Counted from the first letter of the stretch, positions 34,199 to 45,190 are shown. The stretch is DNA of 64,000 nucleotides from Leguminivora glycinivorella (GCF_023078275.1 NC_062980.1:15952783-16016782); one strand, 5' to 3'. Made by a program: numbers and translations. Notes: generated from the sequence alone by a model not told the origin.

Positions 34199-34361
34199 GT
34201 TATAAGAAACTACCAAAAGTTGCGAAAATATACGTAGCGTCAAAAATTACCAGAGTTTGCCTATCTTCCGTACATTGGCCAAAATAAGTAGCCAATAAAA
34301 TACTGAAAATTGCCGATTTTAACGCTATTTTCTCAACTTTTGGTAGTTTCTTATAATGTTA
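34199..34361. mobile_element. Inverted-repeat element inside the foldback
   Basis: TTATAAGAAACTACCAAAAG at the left is mirrored by CTTTTGGTAGTTTCTTATAA at the right, with about 100 bp between. Confidence 0.72.
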
Positions 34362-34362
34362 A

Positions 34363-34556
34363 TCCATACTAATATTATAAATGGGAAAGTGTGTGTGTCT
34401 GTTTGTTTGTCCGTCCTTCACGGCAAAACGGAGCGACCAATTGTCGTGATTTTTTAAGTGGAGATAGTTGAAAGGTGGATTGGGAAGGGAATGGAGAGTG
34501 ACATAGGCTACTTTTTGTCTCTTTCTAAAGCGAGCGAAGCCGCGGGTAAAAGCTAG
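34363..34556 (+). mobile_element. Short Helitron-like element
   Basis: Starts TCCATACTAATATTATAAAT after an A and ends GAAGCCGCGGGTAAAAGCTAG before a T, with GACATAGGCTACTTTTTGTC before the end hairpin. 194 bp, the smallest copy here. Confidence 0.75.
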
Positions 34557-34863
34557 TATAATATGTATCAATAATCTATACAAAACATAATACTGCCGAA
34601 AAACCTTTTTTTTCTCAAAGATGATTTTCAGGTTTGTATGAGATTTTCAAAATTTCAAACCTAACGGAGGCTGAAGATGTTGATTTAAACGGCTGAAATT
34701 TTGCACAAAGGTTTCATACACTAAGTGTCATTGATTGATAACTATTAGGATTGCTATTTCCAGAAAAGTGTTTTTTCGCTCCACCTACTGCTTAACCCAT
34801 CATGTTATTGATGTTAGAGGCCATTGATGAAACCCACGTAAGTGGTATGACGATCGCACTCAC

Positions 34864-35050
34864 CGAATGCGAGCTCCAAGGTTCCACCATCACTTCCACC
34901 TCGTTGTGCCGTTCGCCCAGTTCATGTTCGCAGCCACACTCACAGTCGTTCCGCTGCTTGTTCATAACGATCTGCCATGGGGCCTCTGTTACACAGTGGA
35001 CGAGTAGAGGAGCAGTGCCGACGTTACGCATTCGGAAACGCTTGCGAACC
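34864..35050 (-). CDS. Exon 8 of the ASH-domain gene
   Basis: The longest complete exon in the window, 187 nt, lies between acceptor AATTTAG and donor GTGAGT on the minus strand. The peptide begins VRKRFRMRNVGTAPLLVH and contains the clearest ASH/MSP signature here: F-x-x-R-N-x-G-x-A-P-L followed by a Trp strand. A Cys cluster, CECGCEHE, sits in a polar loop, and the exon closes EVEVMVEPWSSHS in phase 0. A foldback repeat of 0.8 kb (33966-34788) ends only about 75 bp past its donor. Confidence 0.85.
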
Positions 35051-36580
35051 CTAAATTTTTTGTTGATTATTTATAATATACGAATAAGAAATCCAATATA
35101 AATTTGTTACTTAAATATGAACCTTTAATTTTGGTGGTCCATATGTCAAGAGTGAGAGGTGAATTTGTTTTGTTAGAAAAAGAAACGAAATTAAAAAATG
35201 CAATTTATGTCCAATTGAATTTGCTTTGAATTTTATTAATCTGCAGAACGTTGAATTATGGTGGCGATCATAAATTACAAAGAAAATAATCAATCTGAAT
35301 CATAACCATGTCGGCATAAGCACATGCTATTGATGCTATATTTAGATGCTGATAATATTAAGCAACAATAAATAATGTCAACAAATGTCATTTATTTGGA
35401 GAAATATGTCACCCGAAAAAAAATCGCATGAAGACGACTTGTAAAACAGCGTCTAGCATTTATAATCGTTAATATCTATAGTATAATGAAATAAATGAGT
35501 TCCTAGCTTGGTCACTTGCCATAAAAAATTTTTATACCGAGTTACCTATTAGTTTTAAATATACAAGCACCAGAGTTTGACTACATTTTGAAAAAAAAAA
35601 TCTATCGGCTCCAAGCTTGAATCAATCATACATTTTATCCCTTGCGTAAATCTATATAACTAAGGTTTATTTTGCGACTTGCATTTGCATTCGACGTGCA
35701 ATGCAATAGCGACAAATCCTGTCATCTTCTAAAGTTGCACTTCAGGTCGTCTCATATACACTACAGCAGGGGAGGCACTGATAGGCGGGACGATATCTCG
35801 CCCGCAAGGTAGGTTACCTATCCCGTTCTAATCAAGACGGTTAGAAAAGAATGGCGAGATACTGTCGCGGTTATTATCATGTGTTGGCCCTGCTGCTAAG
35901 AGCATTGGTGTCGAACTGTGGGTACGTGTCACGACCCAAAGGCAGACTTGGCTTTTCACGACGTTGCCGTAGCTGTTAATAAATGCGGAGTGCTCTATTC
36001 ACTCCATTCGTAGGATTCGATTTCAATATCTTTTAGTGCATATTGGATTACTCTTCGGTGCTATATTATATTTGCGGTTGTCTCGGACCGCTATTGAAAC
36101 CTAATTGTGCTTTATTTCAAAAGTAGTATTTTTTATTTGAATAAAGGCTTAACCCATACCCATAACGTCTCTTTCTTTTTTAATTCTGTCCTATTTTTTG
36201 ACGAAAATCATACACGCACAGCATTCTCATTTCTCACTTTTATCTCAGCAGTCTCACTTTATGCAAGTTTCAAGAACCTGGGGTGGATTTACTGGTGCTG
36301 TAGCAGGGAGCAAGTTAGCAAAACAAGAGTAGCAGTAATGCTTGCCAGAAATTTTACCTACAATAGCACTAATGAAGTTGGTTCCACCCACCCCAACTTT
36401 CGTACGTTCTTGCGAAAGGCAAAATTTAGAAGATTACCTAGAAATTTCGTTGTAATGTAGGTCTAGCGCGCACATATGCGCACGCACTTCTTTGCACGAC
36501 AGGCGTAGAACAGCTGCGCGAGGCGCCTGTCGGATGCCAACCCGAGCTGGTGCTGGCTCAAAACGGAACCAGTGGTTTCT
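35051..36580. other. Intron between exons 7 and 8, no gene found
   Basis: A segment at 35765-35950 with balanced base composition (AGGCACTGATAGGCGGGACG) looks repeat-like but was not matched within the window. The plus-strand frame at 36107-36460 has no recognised domain. Confidence 0.4.
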
Positions 36581-36581
36581 G

Positions 36582-36718
36582 TCACAAGAGAGTAAAACTA
36601 TTCAAGGCTATTATTTCAAGAGTAGGGATAAGTTCGCCTTTGTACTCTGTCTATCCTGTGTCATATTTGTGTTTTGTGTTTTGTACAATAAAGAGTTTAT
36701 ACATACATACATACATAC
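36582..36718 (+). mobile_element. Retroposon 3' end with CATA tail
   Basis: TTTTGTACAATAAAGAGTTT is followed by a CATA-repeat tail. The poly-A-signal-like AATAAAG and microsatellite tail are the hallmark of a CR1-like LINE or SINE 3' end. The rest is too short to classify. Confidence 0.55.
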
Positions 36719-37167
36719 TATTATTGCAGAATTGAGTCGGGTAACTTCAAACTGTCAAGAGTTCTTCAGACGACCGACTGGTGGCAGTCGGGTCCAGGTC
36801 GGCCCAGGTTTCGCTGGGAAAACTGTGGCCTGCTTTAGCTTCACGTCAATATGTTGCAGAATTACGGTGTGTAGAAGTTGCAGGATCAAGACATATAGAT
36901 AGGCACTGTCTAGTGGAGGCCAAGAATCATTTTGAATCACCTAGCTAATTAGTGAACTCCAGACTAGTATCTATTTGAAGTAGAAAAATTGTCAGTGTCA
37001 GGTCAGTATCAAGTTTGCGATCAGGCCACTAGGAAAATTTATATGAAGGCAACCCCACAGTCAATAGAACAGGTTATAGAGTGCCTCTGGGCAAGCCTTT
37101 AGTTTAGTAACACCTTTACCTGATGTTACTCATACTTCAAGGAAACATATATAAACTGGTACCTTAC

Positions 37168-37301
37168 CCTCGGTCGTCAACCGGAATAGTTCTCAGCAGC
37201 ACTAGTCCAGGCGGCGCAATCTCACCCCCTATCAAGGGTTTCAAACTCACGCGCCAGTCCTTCCATTCTCCGGGCGTCATTGAACAAACCTGTGGTTCCA
37301 C
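37168..37301 (-). CDS. Exon 7 of the ASH-domain gene
   Basis: Acceptor CTTTACAG, 134 nt, donor GTAAGG on the minus strand. It starts in phase 0 (VEPQVCSMTPGEWKDWRV) and ends GEIAPPGLVLLRTIPVDD plus Arg and two bases, GG. The first base of exon 8 makes Gly. The segment looks like the linker and first strand of the next ASH module, whose core is in exon 8. Confidence 0.78.
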
Positions 37302-37369
37302 CTGTAAAGCAGACAAAATTGATAAAATTGCTAAACATACAATATTTTAGGTACTCAAAAGTGCTTAGA

Positions 37370-37706
37370 ACCTACTAATTATGTTTTTCTTCTTAAGTAT
37401 TATTTTATTCGTTCTTTTTTTTGTAATGGCTATTGTGTGTGTTTTTTATATTTGATTGATTTTGTATGTATATTTTATTTCTTCTTTTTTCTTTATTTGT
37501 TTTTATGTGTCATTGGCGTACATGCCACCACTAAACTTAGATGTAGTCAGGTCCTCACAGAAAACCCGCGCTGCGGGTTGCCGCGGCATCATGCTGAGTG
37601 TGGTCCTATTTAGCGTTCATTGTATGTTTTGTTTGCATGCCTTCTTTTTGTGTTTACTACTCGTATGTTGTGACGTTAAATAAATGAATTCTATTCTATT
37701 CTACTA
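37370..37706 (+). mobile_element. LINE 3' UTR with TTCTA tail
   Basis: Ends GTTAAATAAATGAATTCTAT followed by TTCTA repeats. The T-rich 3' UTR contains CATGCCACCACTAAAC. It fits a 5'-truncated CR1-like element; no coding part is left. Confidence 0.5.
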
Positions 37707-38486
37707 AAAATGTGACATCGATATAAGTTGCATCAGACCACCAAGTTAGTGACTTGTATTTTGTTAGCATTAGCCTAAATTGAATATTCGTGGATACATA
37801 TACTGCAAATCCCATTTTTTACTTTGTCGAGCTCGACAAAAAAAAGTTAATCACGGTCTGTATTTCAATCCATATAAGTCTAATGGAAATAAGTGTGAAT
37901 CATTTAAAACTCTCATATATTCTACACCGTGTTTCACTTAACACTAAAAACCTGAAAACCGTTTGTTCCGAATCGAGAGTAGAATCGATTGAGCTATATC
38001 TTGGTGGGGGTAATATGTTTATTTAAATTAGTATGATTAGTTATTTTTTACGTGCCTATTCTATTGTATTCGTAATATACGTACAACATTGTGTATATCG
38101 CATTGCTCGAGGTTGTTTACCTTTTTCAGTATTTAGGGGTATTAATACTGGCTGGTTACTTGGGCGATTATTTTTTCCGCTACGAGTTTGACGTTGTTTG
38201 TCAGTTTAATCCACGTTTAATCTTAATGTTTATCACGTCATAACAAATTGAACTCGTACCTAATTACAACATTGTCATTCTGAATATTGGGTTTAAATTT
38301 GCTTACTGCGATAACCTGTCCAGTTTGAAGTTTACTGTGACAAAGCTTTAAAGTGTTTTACAATGACCTCTTAGCTGTCTATTGGTAAACCTTATGTCGT
38401 TGCAGTAACGTACACAAATAAATAGTTTTATGGTTTATGATGGAAGTTAGCAATTATTTTATTGAGTGTAGAGCTAAAATTCAAGT

Positions 38487-38916
38487 GGAGCTGGGTGGCT
38501 AGCCGAATGGCACAATCGCTCACGAAACGCTCACGAAACGAAGCGCTAGTAGATATCTATCTCTATCGCGCTTGCGTATTGGCGCGACAGAGGCGGGCCA
38601 GGCCCCGTAGCCGAATGGCATTTCTCCGACGCCAAACGAAAGCGATACGCCGCTGGCTCTGTCGCGCCAATACGCAAGCGCGATAGAGATAGATATCTAC
38701 TAGCGCTTCGTTTCGTGAGCGTTTCGTGAGCGATTGTGCCATTCGGCTAGCCACCCTGGCCCCGTAGCCGAATGGCATTTCTCCGACGCCAAACGAAAGC
38801 GATATGCCGCTGGCTCTGTCGCGCCAATACGCAAGCGCGATAGAGATAGATATCTACTAGCGCTTCGTTTCGTGAGCGTTTCGTGAGCGATTGTGCCATT
38901 CGGCTAGCCACCCTGT
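38487..38916. mobile_element. Inverted trimer of the GCCGAATGGCA MITE
   Basis: One copy in plus orientation (about 38487-38604, missing its far end) is followed by two complete copies of about 155 bp in the opposite orientation. They join at GGCCCCGTAGCCGAATGGCA. The two complete copies appear to differ at one base (GATACGCC against GATATGCC). The ends are GGGTGGCTAGCCGAATGGCA and GGCCCCGTAGCCGAATGGCA. Confidence 0.85.
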
Positions 38917-39235
38917 ACAGAAATCTAAAAATTCAATTTAAAAAAAGTAACCATCAGATTAAAAGATGAATACTCTAGATGAGTTTAAAAAAATAAAAAT
39001 CTGTTGGGGTGTCTGTGGTTTTGAGTGATACCGGAAACACGTTGTATATTGCTTAAGTATACATGTGATGTCATCTCCATCAGTCAGATTCTATTGATGT
39101 CAAAACATTAAGACTAGTAAAATTACAGAGATGTGCGAAACAAAGTAAATATTTTTTAACCAACTTTATATCTAATACTTTTAAACGAGCAATTCTTGTA
39201 TATTTATTTATTTATTTATATATTTATTTACAATG

Positions 39236-39655
39236 ACGATCTCGGAAACCGCTCTAACGATTTCGCTGAAATTTGTTATGTGGGGGTTTTTGGGGGTGAA
39301 AAATCGGTCTAACTAACTTATCCTTAGGTCCCGGAAAACGCGAATTTCCGAGTTTTCATGCGTTTTTCTTCGCGCGCCATCTCGTGTGCAGTAGTTGTAC
39401 TGTTAAGACAGAATTCTTTCGGTCGATGTAAGTACCATTTATTGCAAACACTAGATGGCGACACAGGTCAAGGCTAAAACGAATAGAAAATACACTATTT
39501 GAGTTTTTGTGGCGAAATGCGCGCCATCTCGTGTGGAGTAGTTGTGTTGTTAAGGCTGAGAATTCTTTCGCTCGATGTAGGTACTATTCATTTTTGAACT
39601 AGATGGCGACACATGTCAAGGATACGAAACAGAACCGAGCGAAGCTCGGTTGCCC
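39236..39655 (+). repeat. Dispersed repeat with internal duplication and 3' hairpin
   Basis: Two internal copies of GCGCGCCATCTCGTGTG lie at 39373 and 39519, followed in each by TAGTTGT and ACTAGATGGCGACACA. It ends with the perfect palindrome CCGAGCGAAGCTCGG and TTGCCCAGATA. A hairpin close to the 3' end suggests a Helitron-like element, but the CTAG terminus is absent. Confidence 0.5.
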
Positions 39656-39684
39656 AGATATTAGGTATTAAAATGTGATTATAC

Positions 39685-39797
39685 CTTGTAATAGTCCTCG
39701 TCTTGTAGTCCGTGATCGTCTGCTAAATATAGCTCAATACCAGAGTACATCTTGTCAGAAAACGTGGAGGCTTGGTCGCTAATGGCCAAAGAATCGT
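39685..39797 (-). CDS. Exon 6 of the ASH-domain gene
   Basis: A 113-nt exon lies between acceptor ATCTCCAG and donor GTATAA on the minus strand. The leading AC completes an Asn codon with exon 5. The peptide is acidic and polar, ending GIELYLADDHGLQDEDYY plus Lys, and looks like a linker or surface loop rather than a beta-strand core. It ends in phase 0, which fits exon 7. The GTATAA donor is weaker than the others. Confidence 0.7.
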
Positions 39798-39833
39798 CTG
39801 GAGATCAAACAATTCTAAGTTTAAAATATTTAT

Positions 39834-40690
39834 TTTCCCCTCACTAGCTCGGAAACACGTGTTTTGTCCTTTAATACCAGCGGGTAAAAACGCATTTTAT
39901 CCACTAGTGGGTAAAGTAATTTGACCTTGAATAAAATCAAATTAACTGCTTTAAAATTGATAAAAGTAGGTGAATCTAGTAATAAAGATGATTTACCACC
40001 CGTGGAACTACTGGAAGCAGTGATAAACGCATTTTTTTTGCGTTGTAGTTTCCTCGCTATAGTGAGGGGAAAAGTTTTGTGTTACACTCGGGTGCAAATG
40101 TATTTTACTTCTCGTGTGTTAAAAAACTCGCAAGTTCAGGATTCTATTCTCGAACCACTCGCTTCGCTCGTGTTTCAACTACAGAATCCTTTCACTTGCT
40201 CGTTTTTCAATTCCACACTCGGCGTTAAAATACAACTTTGCCCCCTTGTATAACAAATAACTATTGTTTTACAAGGGGGCAAAGTAGTTGTTTAACCGCA
40301 CGTGCTAATAATATTGATACCCGAGCTAGTGAAAGATTCCAATATTGAAACGCGAGCGTAGCGAGTGGTCCAAAAAGTGGAATCTTGAGCTTTGCGAGTG
40401 TTTCAAGGCACGAATGTTAAACAATCTTTGCCACCGGTTGAAACACAAAATCACCACACCAACACGAACATAATTTACTGACTATTAAACATCAAAATAA
40501 ATCAAATCTATCAATTTATTCAATATTTATGATTCAAAATCCTCAATTAAAGGTAAATTCTACCAGCCAGATTAGGACATCAAGTAAAAATTTGTATGAA
40601 ATTACTTTGCTCTCTTGTGGATAAAATGCAATTTTGCTATTTGTTTTCGAATAGCAAAGAGAGCCTTTATCAGTTGGTGTGGTGAAAAGA
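39834..40690. repeat. Head-to-head pair of related repeats
   Basis: The left half (39834-40265) is repeated at 43908-44338, and the right half (40266-40690) matches 54350-54720. The halves meet at an inverted junction, TTTGCCCCCTTGTA against TACAAGGGGGCAAA. The left half carries CACTCGCTTCGCTCG; the right half carries CGCGAGCGTAGCGAGTGG. No frame. Confidence 0.65.
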
Positions 40691-40919
40691 AATTTAATAA
40701 TATTTCAACTATTTGAAGCTATATACTTTTTTATACGTACGCATGACTCTGTATGCGATGTTCTTAATTAAAAGGTACCTAAGGCCATAAAAATGAAATT
40801 TTTAGTACCTATGTGTATACAAGTAATGTACATGAAAACGCAACTCTTTAAGACATTGTTGTATCTTTTCCTCGAGGTTTTTTCTTGGTATCAAGTAATA
40901 GGCTTTAGTTAGTACTTAC

Positions 40920-41009
40920 TTGATGGATTCTTAGAACAAGGACAGATTGGCTTAAGATTATCTGTGAACCGCATGTACACTCTAAATGGTAAGGTAGCTT
41001 GGAAGTGTT
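40920..41009 (-). CDS. Exon 5 of the ASH-domain gene
   Basis: The minus strand shows a T-rich acceptor ending TTTCAG, 90 nt, then donor GTAAGT. The first two bases, AA, join G from exon 4 to make Glu. The peptide FQATLPFRVYMRFTD continues the ASH fold and is followed by a Cys-Pro-Cys turn (PICPCSKNPS). It leaves one base, A, for exon 6. Frame, splice sites and content all agree. Confidence 0.78.
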
Positions 41010-41831
41010 CTGAAAAAAATAGGTATAAAATTAAAGTTTTGCATATAAAAGTTTATGTTGGGGACATTTTGTCATTCGGTAGGTATTTGTCATTGTGTAT
41101 CTTTCATATTATTTAGGGCTTTTTCAACGCAACGCAAATAATCACCGAATGCCGAATTGCGGCCAAGCTGAATACTTGGCCGCAAACAAATATTTAATCA
41201 CGTTTAATAAAATAAAATGAAAGCATAATATTACATAAAACCTAGTGTTCTTAACTTAGGGTTCACTCACTTCTATCAAAATAGAAGCTTAAGTTTAATT
41301 TAAAAAAAAAGCAGTATTATCACTTTGACAACTTAATTGGAATTATTTCAATGAATTCGTATACTTGCAAACTTTACTGTTTTTTCAAGAATGCTAAGAT
41401 TTGAAAAAAGGGGAAAATATTTGTTACGCCTACTAGTTCATTTCAATTGATCTATCGTTAAAACTTTGTCTATTGAACTTTTTGATTTCATGCCTAACCA
41501 ATAATTAAAGTTAATTTCCACGTTAAAAGTAATCACTAATCAATTAAATAATAAATTGTTACGAAAATACGAGGAATGGAAAAATCTGAAATTCAATGAG
41601 ACGCATTGCTATGAAAATAGATATTACTTAATGAAAATATAAAGTAGATAGGTATATATTAAAACTGCCCGAAACAAATGTAAGTATATGTGACTTTTTT
41701 TATTTTTATAAGTGAGGGATACGTCCTAAACTGAAATTTTAAATAATTAACTAAAACTTTAACAGCATAAAATCTTAGCTTAATTGACGTCTATCGAGAA
41801 AAATCTACGCTTAAATTAAATCGCTTCCCAA
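41010..41831. other. Intron, nothing recognised
   Basis: AT-rich intronic sequence upstream of exon 5 with no supported feature. Confidence 0.4.
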
Positions 41832-42225
41832 ATAACTTTTTAACAAAAAATAAAACCGCCTTCAAAAATAAGCGCATTACAAAACACGGAGAAACTAAAA
41901 AGCAAAAAATAATAAACCTTTGAATTCAGATTTCTTATCGTATTGCAATAATCTAAACATCCAAATTATAAACAAATCAATTATTTTTGTGGTCGGTACC
42001 AGACCTGTTCGTCGCCTTGCTATTGCCTGTTTGCCCCACCCAACCATACACAGGCTGGTACCGACTCCAAAAATAATTGATTTGTTTATAATTTGGATGT
42101 TTAGATTATTGCAATACGATAAGAAATCTGAATTCAAAGGTTTATTATTTTTTGCTTTTTAGTTTCTCCGTGTTTTGTAACGCGCTTATTTTTGAAGGCG
42201 GTTTTATTTTTTGTTAAAAAGTTAA
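41832..42225. mobile_element. Near-perfect palindromic element
   Basis: Arms of about 170 bp (AACTTTTTAACAAAAAATAA at the left, TTATTTTTTGTTAAAAAGTT at the right) mirror each other with few differences around a 50-bp unique loop. Because of the symmetry the same short peptide (MNSDFLSYCNNLNIQ) appears on both strands; it is not a gene. Confidence 0.88.
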
Positions 42226-42743
42226 TTTATTTGTTGATTTTTAGTGATTCCTAGTGATATTATATGTATCAGTCCGAATATATGTACAGTAGTGAAAGAA
42301 TTATCCTTTAACTCCTAACCATTGAGAAAAAAAAAAAAAACATTTAGTCGAATTGAGAACCTCCTCCTTTTTTGAAGTCGGTTAAAAAGTACAAAAAAAA
42401 CTTTTGACAAAAAAAACGCTTTATATCTTTAACATTTTTCTATAGTGTGATAAATATGACATAAATTATGAAAAACCTTGGTTGTTGTGACCCAGCGTAT
42501 GTATGGTTGTGTTCATATGTAGATGTTTATAGCGATTGTTCTCGCCCGACGACGTTTTTATACCGCGCGTCCCGCAGGTGAGAACGAACACATCCAAACA
42601 TTTTCAAATATTGCATACAGACGTCGCAGGCGACGGACCATCGTTACGTCACCCGTGGCAAGTCAGACCAACCAAAGCTCAAGCGATAAGCATGTCAGCT
42701 TCGAAGTTTGCTTGATTATAGCATAGAGGAATACGAGAAAGTA

Positions 42744-42992
42744 CACTGAGAGAAAATACAACCAGTTTTCATGTTCGTTCAACAAGTTTTTTGGTTAATA
42801 TAGCGCCTACGTGCTCTTTGGTTCAAACAACAAGCTACTTGTCATTTGAATCGGCAATATATTTGAATCAACAAGTCGATTTTATAAAAACAACCTGACA
42901 CATATTGTTTTAAACATACGTTTGGCTGATTCAAACGGATAAACCGCAACAAGTCGAACTTGTTAAATTCACAATGCAAATTTCTCTCAGTG
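42744..42992. mobile_element. CACTG-ended MITE, copy 1
   Basis: Ends CACTGAGAGAAA and TTTCTCTCAGTG, flanked by TA on both sides. Internal words TTTTTTGGTTAATATAGCGC and CAACAAGTCGAACTTGTTAA recur at 62842-63217. The ends resemble CACTA-type termini. 249 bp, non-coding. Confidence 0.8.
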
Positions 42993-43329
42993 TAAGGGAA
43001 GAGTTGTAACTCCATACATCAGTATATGCGGGTTATTTGTATAGGCATAGTTAAGTGACATCTAGCGACAATCACGCGTCAATCACGCGTCAACTAGCGT
43101 AAATTATCAGTACTGCTACTTGTCAATAGATGTCGTGACGAACGAAAAGTTGATCGAGTAGTGGTACTGATAATTCACGCTATTTGACTCGTGATTGACG
43201 CGTGATTGTCGCTAGATGTCACCAAAGAGGATCGAGTATTACTTTTCGTTCGTCACGACATCTATTGACAAGTAGCAGAACTGATAATTTAGGTACGCTA
43301 GTTGACACGTGATTGTCGCTGGATGTCAC

Positions 43330-43575
43330 CAAAGAGGATCGAGTATTATAGAGAGTTACTGTCGAAGTAAAATGTGTAATCAGAGTGCATAGACTGTCAT
43401 CTCTTGACACAGGTTTAAAACTTTTGAACCTCAGTTTTGACAATTTGGGCCATATTCTTAGATTGCTGTGTTAAAGTCGTCAAATATTAATATTAGCGCC
43501 ATCTAGCTGAGCGTACCCCAAAGGTGTAATGCCATCTAGGCCACCGTACCTTTTTCTGTATGGTAGTGAGGTACG
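43330..43575 (-). repeat. Dispersed repeat family A, copy 3 (inverted)
   Basis: Reads as the reverse complement of 2342-2588, ending with CCACCGTACCTTTTTCTGTA. Confidence 0.8.
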
Positions 43576-43649
43576 ATTTTTTTAGACTTTATCTGTCTAT
43601 ACGGAGTTATATATGTCTGTGATGTTACTTAACTATGCCTATACAAATA

Positions 43650-43822
43650 CACACCCACAACACACACAATTCACAATTCACAATTTCAGGATTCAAGTCA
43701 CAATTTGGATTTCTTTCAACCCCTTTTTGCTAAGAGTGGCACTGAAATTTAGTATTCATGTGCTCTGCCTACCCCTTTATGGGATACAGGCGTGATTATA
43801 TGTATGTGTGTATGTATGTATG
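43650..43822 (+). mobile_element. SINE-like retroposon, family B, with 10-bp target-site duplication
   Basis: Body with CTAAGAGTGGCACTGAAA and CCTTTATGGGATACAGGCG and a TATG tail, flanked by TATACAAATA at 43640-43649 and 43823-43832. It interrupts the right arm of the 42722-43887 element, so it is the younger insertion. Confidence 0.85.
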
Positions 43823-43907
43823 TATACAAATAAGCCGCATTTACTGATGTATGGTGTTACAACTCTTTCCTTGCTTAGTCCTCTATGATTATAGTAAAAA
43901 ACATTAC

Positions 43908-44338
43908 TTTTCCCCTCACTAGCTCGGAGAAACGTGTTTTGTCCTTTAATACCAGCGGGTAAAAACGCATTTTATCCACTAGTGGATAAAGTAATTTGAC
44001 CTTGAATATAGCCAAATTTTCTGCTTTAAAATTGATAAAAGTGGGTTAATCTAGTGATGAAGATGTTTCACCACCTGTGGAACTACTGGAAGCAGTGATA
44101 AGAGCGTTTTTTGCGTTATACTTTCCTCGCTATAGTAAGGGGAAAAGTTTTGTGTTACACTCGGGTGCAAACGTATTTTACTTCTCGTGTGTTAAAAAAC
44201 TCGCAAGTTCAGGATTCTATTCTCGAACCACTCGCTTCGCTCGTGGTTCAACTATAAAATCTTTTCACTTGCTCATTTTTCAATTCCACACTCGGCGTTA
44301 AAATACAACTTTGCACCCTTGTATAACAAATAACTATT
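43908..44338. repeat. Second copy of the 39834-40265 repeat
   Basis: Starts TTTTCCCCTCACTAGCTCGG and ends GTATAACAAATAACTATT, colinear with 39834-40265 and clearly very similar by eye. Confidence 0.8.
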
Positions 44339-44981
44339 AAATGAATTTTAACTGTTTAAAGCAGATTCTTGTTTAGCTTCTATACGTCCCTGGTGTGTCA
44401 TTTTCAACAAGCTTAAACTACGCAGCGTCTAAAGTTGCCAGACTCCAGAGACAACTCCACCTTTTGTAATACCCGGGGTCATGTCAGAAAATGTACTTTG
44501 GCACTTCGTGTTTGCAAAATTTAACACTAAAACTACGTTAACGCTGGAGACGCTAGTGCACGTCGTAGTTTGCAAAGTGTTGTTCAAAGTTTTATTGTAA
44601 GGACATCCGAGTACAAAGTCAGGATTGACAAATCCATACAGAAATAAATCAAAAACAGTTAACTTTTTTGTAAAAAATGGCGGCATGGGCATTGTACTTT
44701 CATAAGGAAATTAATACGCATCAATAAATTTAAACCGCGAATGTAATATTTTTTATAATTTTATTTGTTCTCTATTAGAAAGTAAAAGTAAGGTTGAAAA
44801 AATATAAGATTTTGAGTTTTCCAACAAGTTTGAACAAAATTTATAAATCATATTGACATAAATAAAATAAAATAAATAAGTTTTACTGACTTTATATTTT
44901 GTCAACAAAAATACAATAGGCAGGTTGTGTGTAAACCTACCTATTGTATTTTTTGAATTTGATCTTAACAATTGTGAATAG
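44339..44981. other. Intron with an unassigned minus-strand frame
   Basis: A frame at 44429-44692 on the minus strand (87 codons, starting MPMPPFFTKKLTVFDLFLYG) contains several Cys, but I found no family, splice sites or repeat match. The rest is AT-rich. Confidence 0.35.
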
Positions 44982-45190
44982 TGATGTGCAAGTTGCGGAA
45001 ACTTTCCAAAAAAATCCTAAATTTCTTGAAAAATTCACAAAACTTTTACGAAAAATAAAGGGAATTTAAATTTATGAAATGGAAAGTTTCCATCCATACA
45101 ATTGTCCATACAAAGTAGGTATGGAAAGTTTCCGAAGTTTTCCTATGTGAAAATTTCAGAATTTTGGAAACTTTCCGTCGGCACATCAGG
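44982..45190. mobile_element. MITE with TGATGTGC ends
   Basis: TGATGTGCAAGTTGCGGAAA at the left is mirrored by GGAAACTTTCCG and GGCACATCA at the right. About 209 bp, with further GGAAAGTTTCC words inside. No clear target-site duplication. Confidence 0.65.

Larger units (their letters stand above)
33966..34788. mobile_element. Foldback element with arms of about 175 bp, internally invaded
   Basis: Left arm from GGAGCGAAAAAACACTTTTC and right arm ending GAAAAGTGTTTTTTCGCTCC are mirror images. Inner landmarks are CATCTTCAGCCTC against GAGGCTGAAGATG and TTTGAAATTT against AAATTTCAAA. Inside are a second inverted pair (34199-34361) and a Helitron-like repeat (34363-34556). Confidence 0.78.
42722..43887. 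mobile_element. Inverted-repeat element with two later insertions
   Basis: Outer ends CATAGAGG and CCTCTATG are flanked by ATTATAG (42715-42721 and 43888-43894). Arms share GTTGTAACTCCATACATCAG and its mirror CTGATGTATGGTGTTACAAC. The left arm is split by a CACTG-ended MITE (42744-42992) and the right arm by a family B retroposon (43650-43822). The centre contains an inverted copy of repeat family A and a second pair of inverted arms (CAATCACGCGTCAA against TTGACGCGTGATTG). Confidence 0.8.

Noticed and set aside
38462..38778. Two Arg-rich frames with near-identical sequence on opposite strands
   Set aside because: They are the inverted copies of one MITE.
41895..42162. Two matching 80-codon frames on opposite strands
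   Set aside because: They are the two arms of a palindromic element, so each frame is the mirror of the other.
44429..44692. Minus-strand 87-codon frame with several Cys as another exon of the host gene
   Set aside because: Exons 4 and 5 already join in phase, leaving no room for it, and no acceptor/donor pair brackets the frame.
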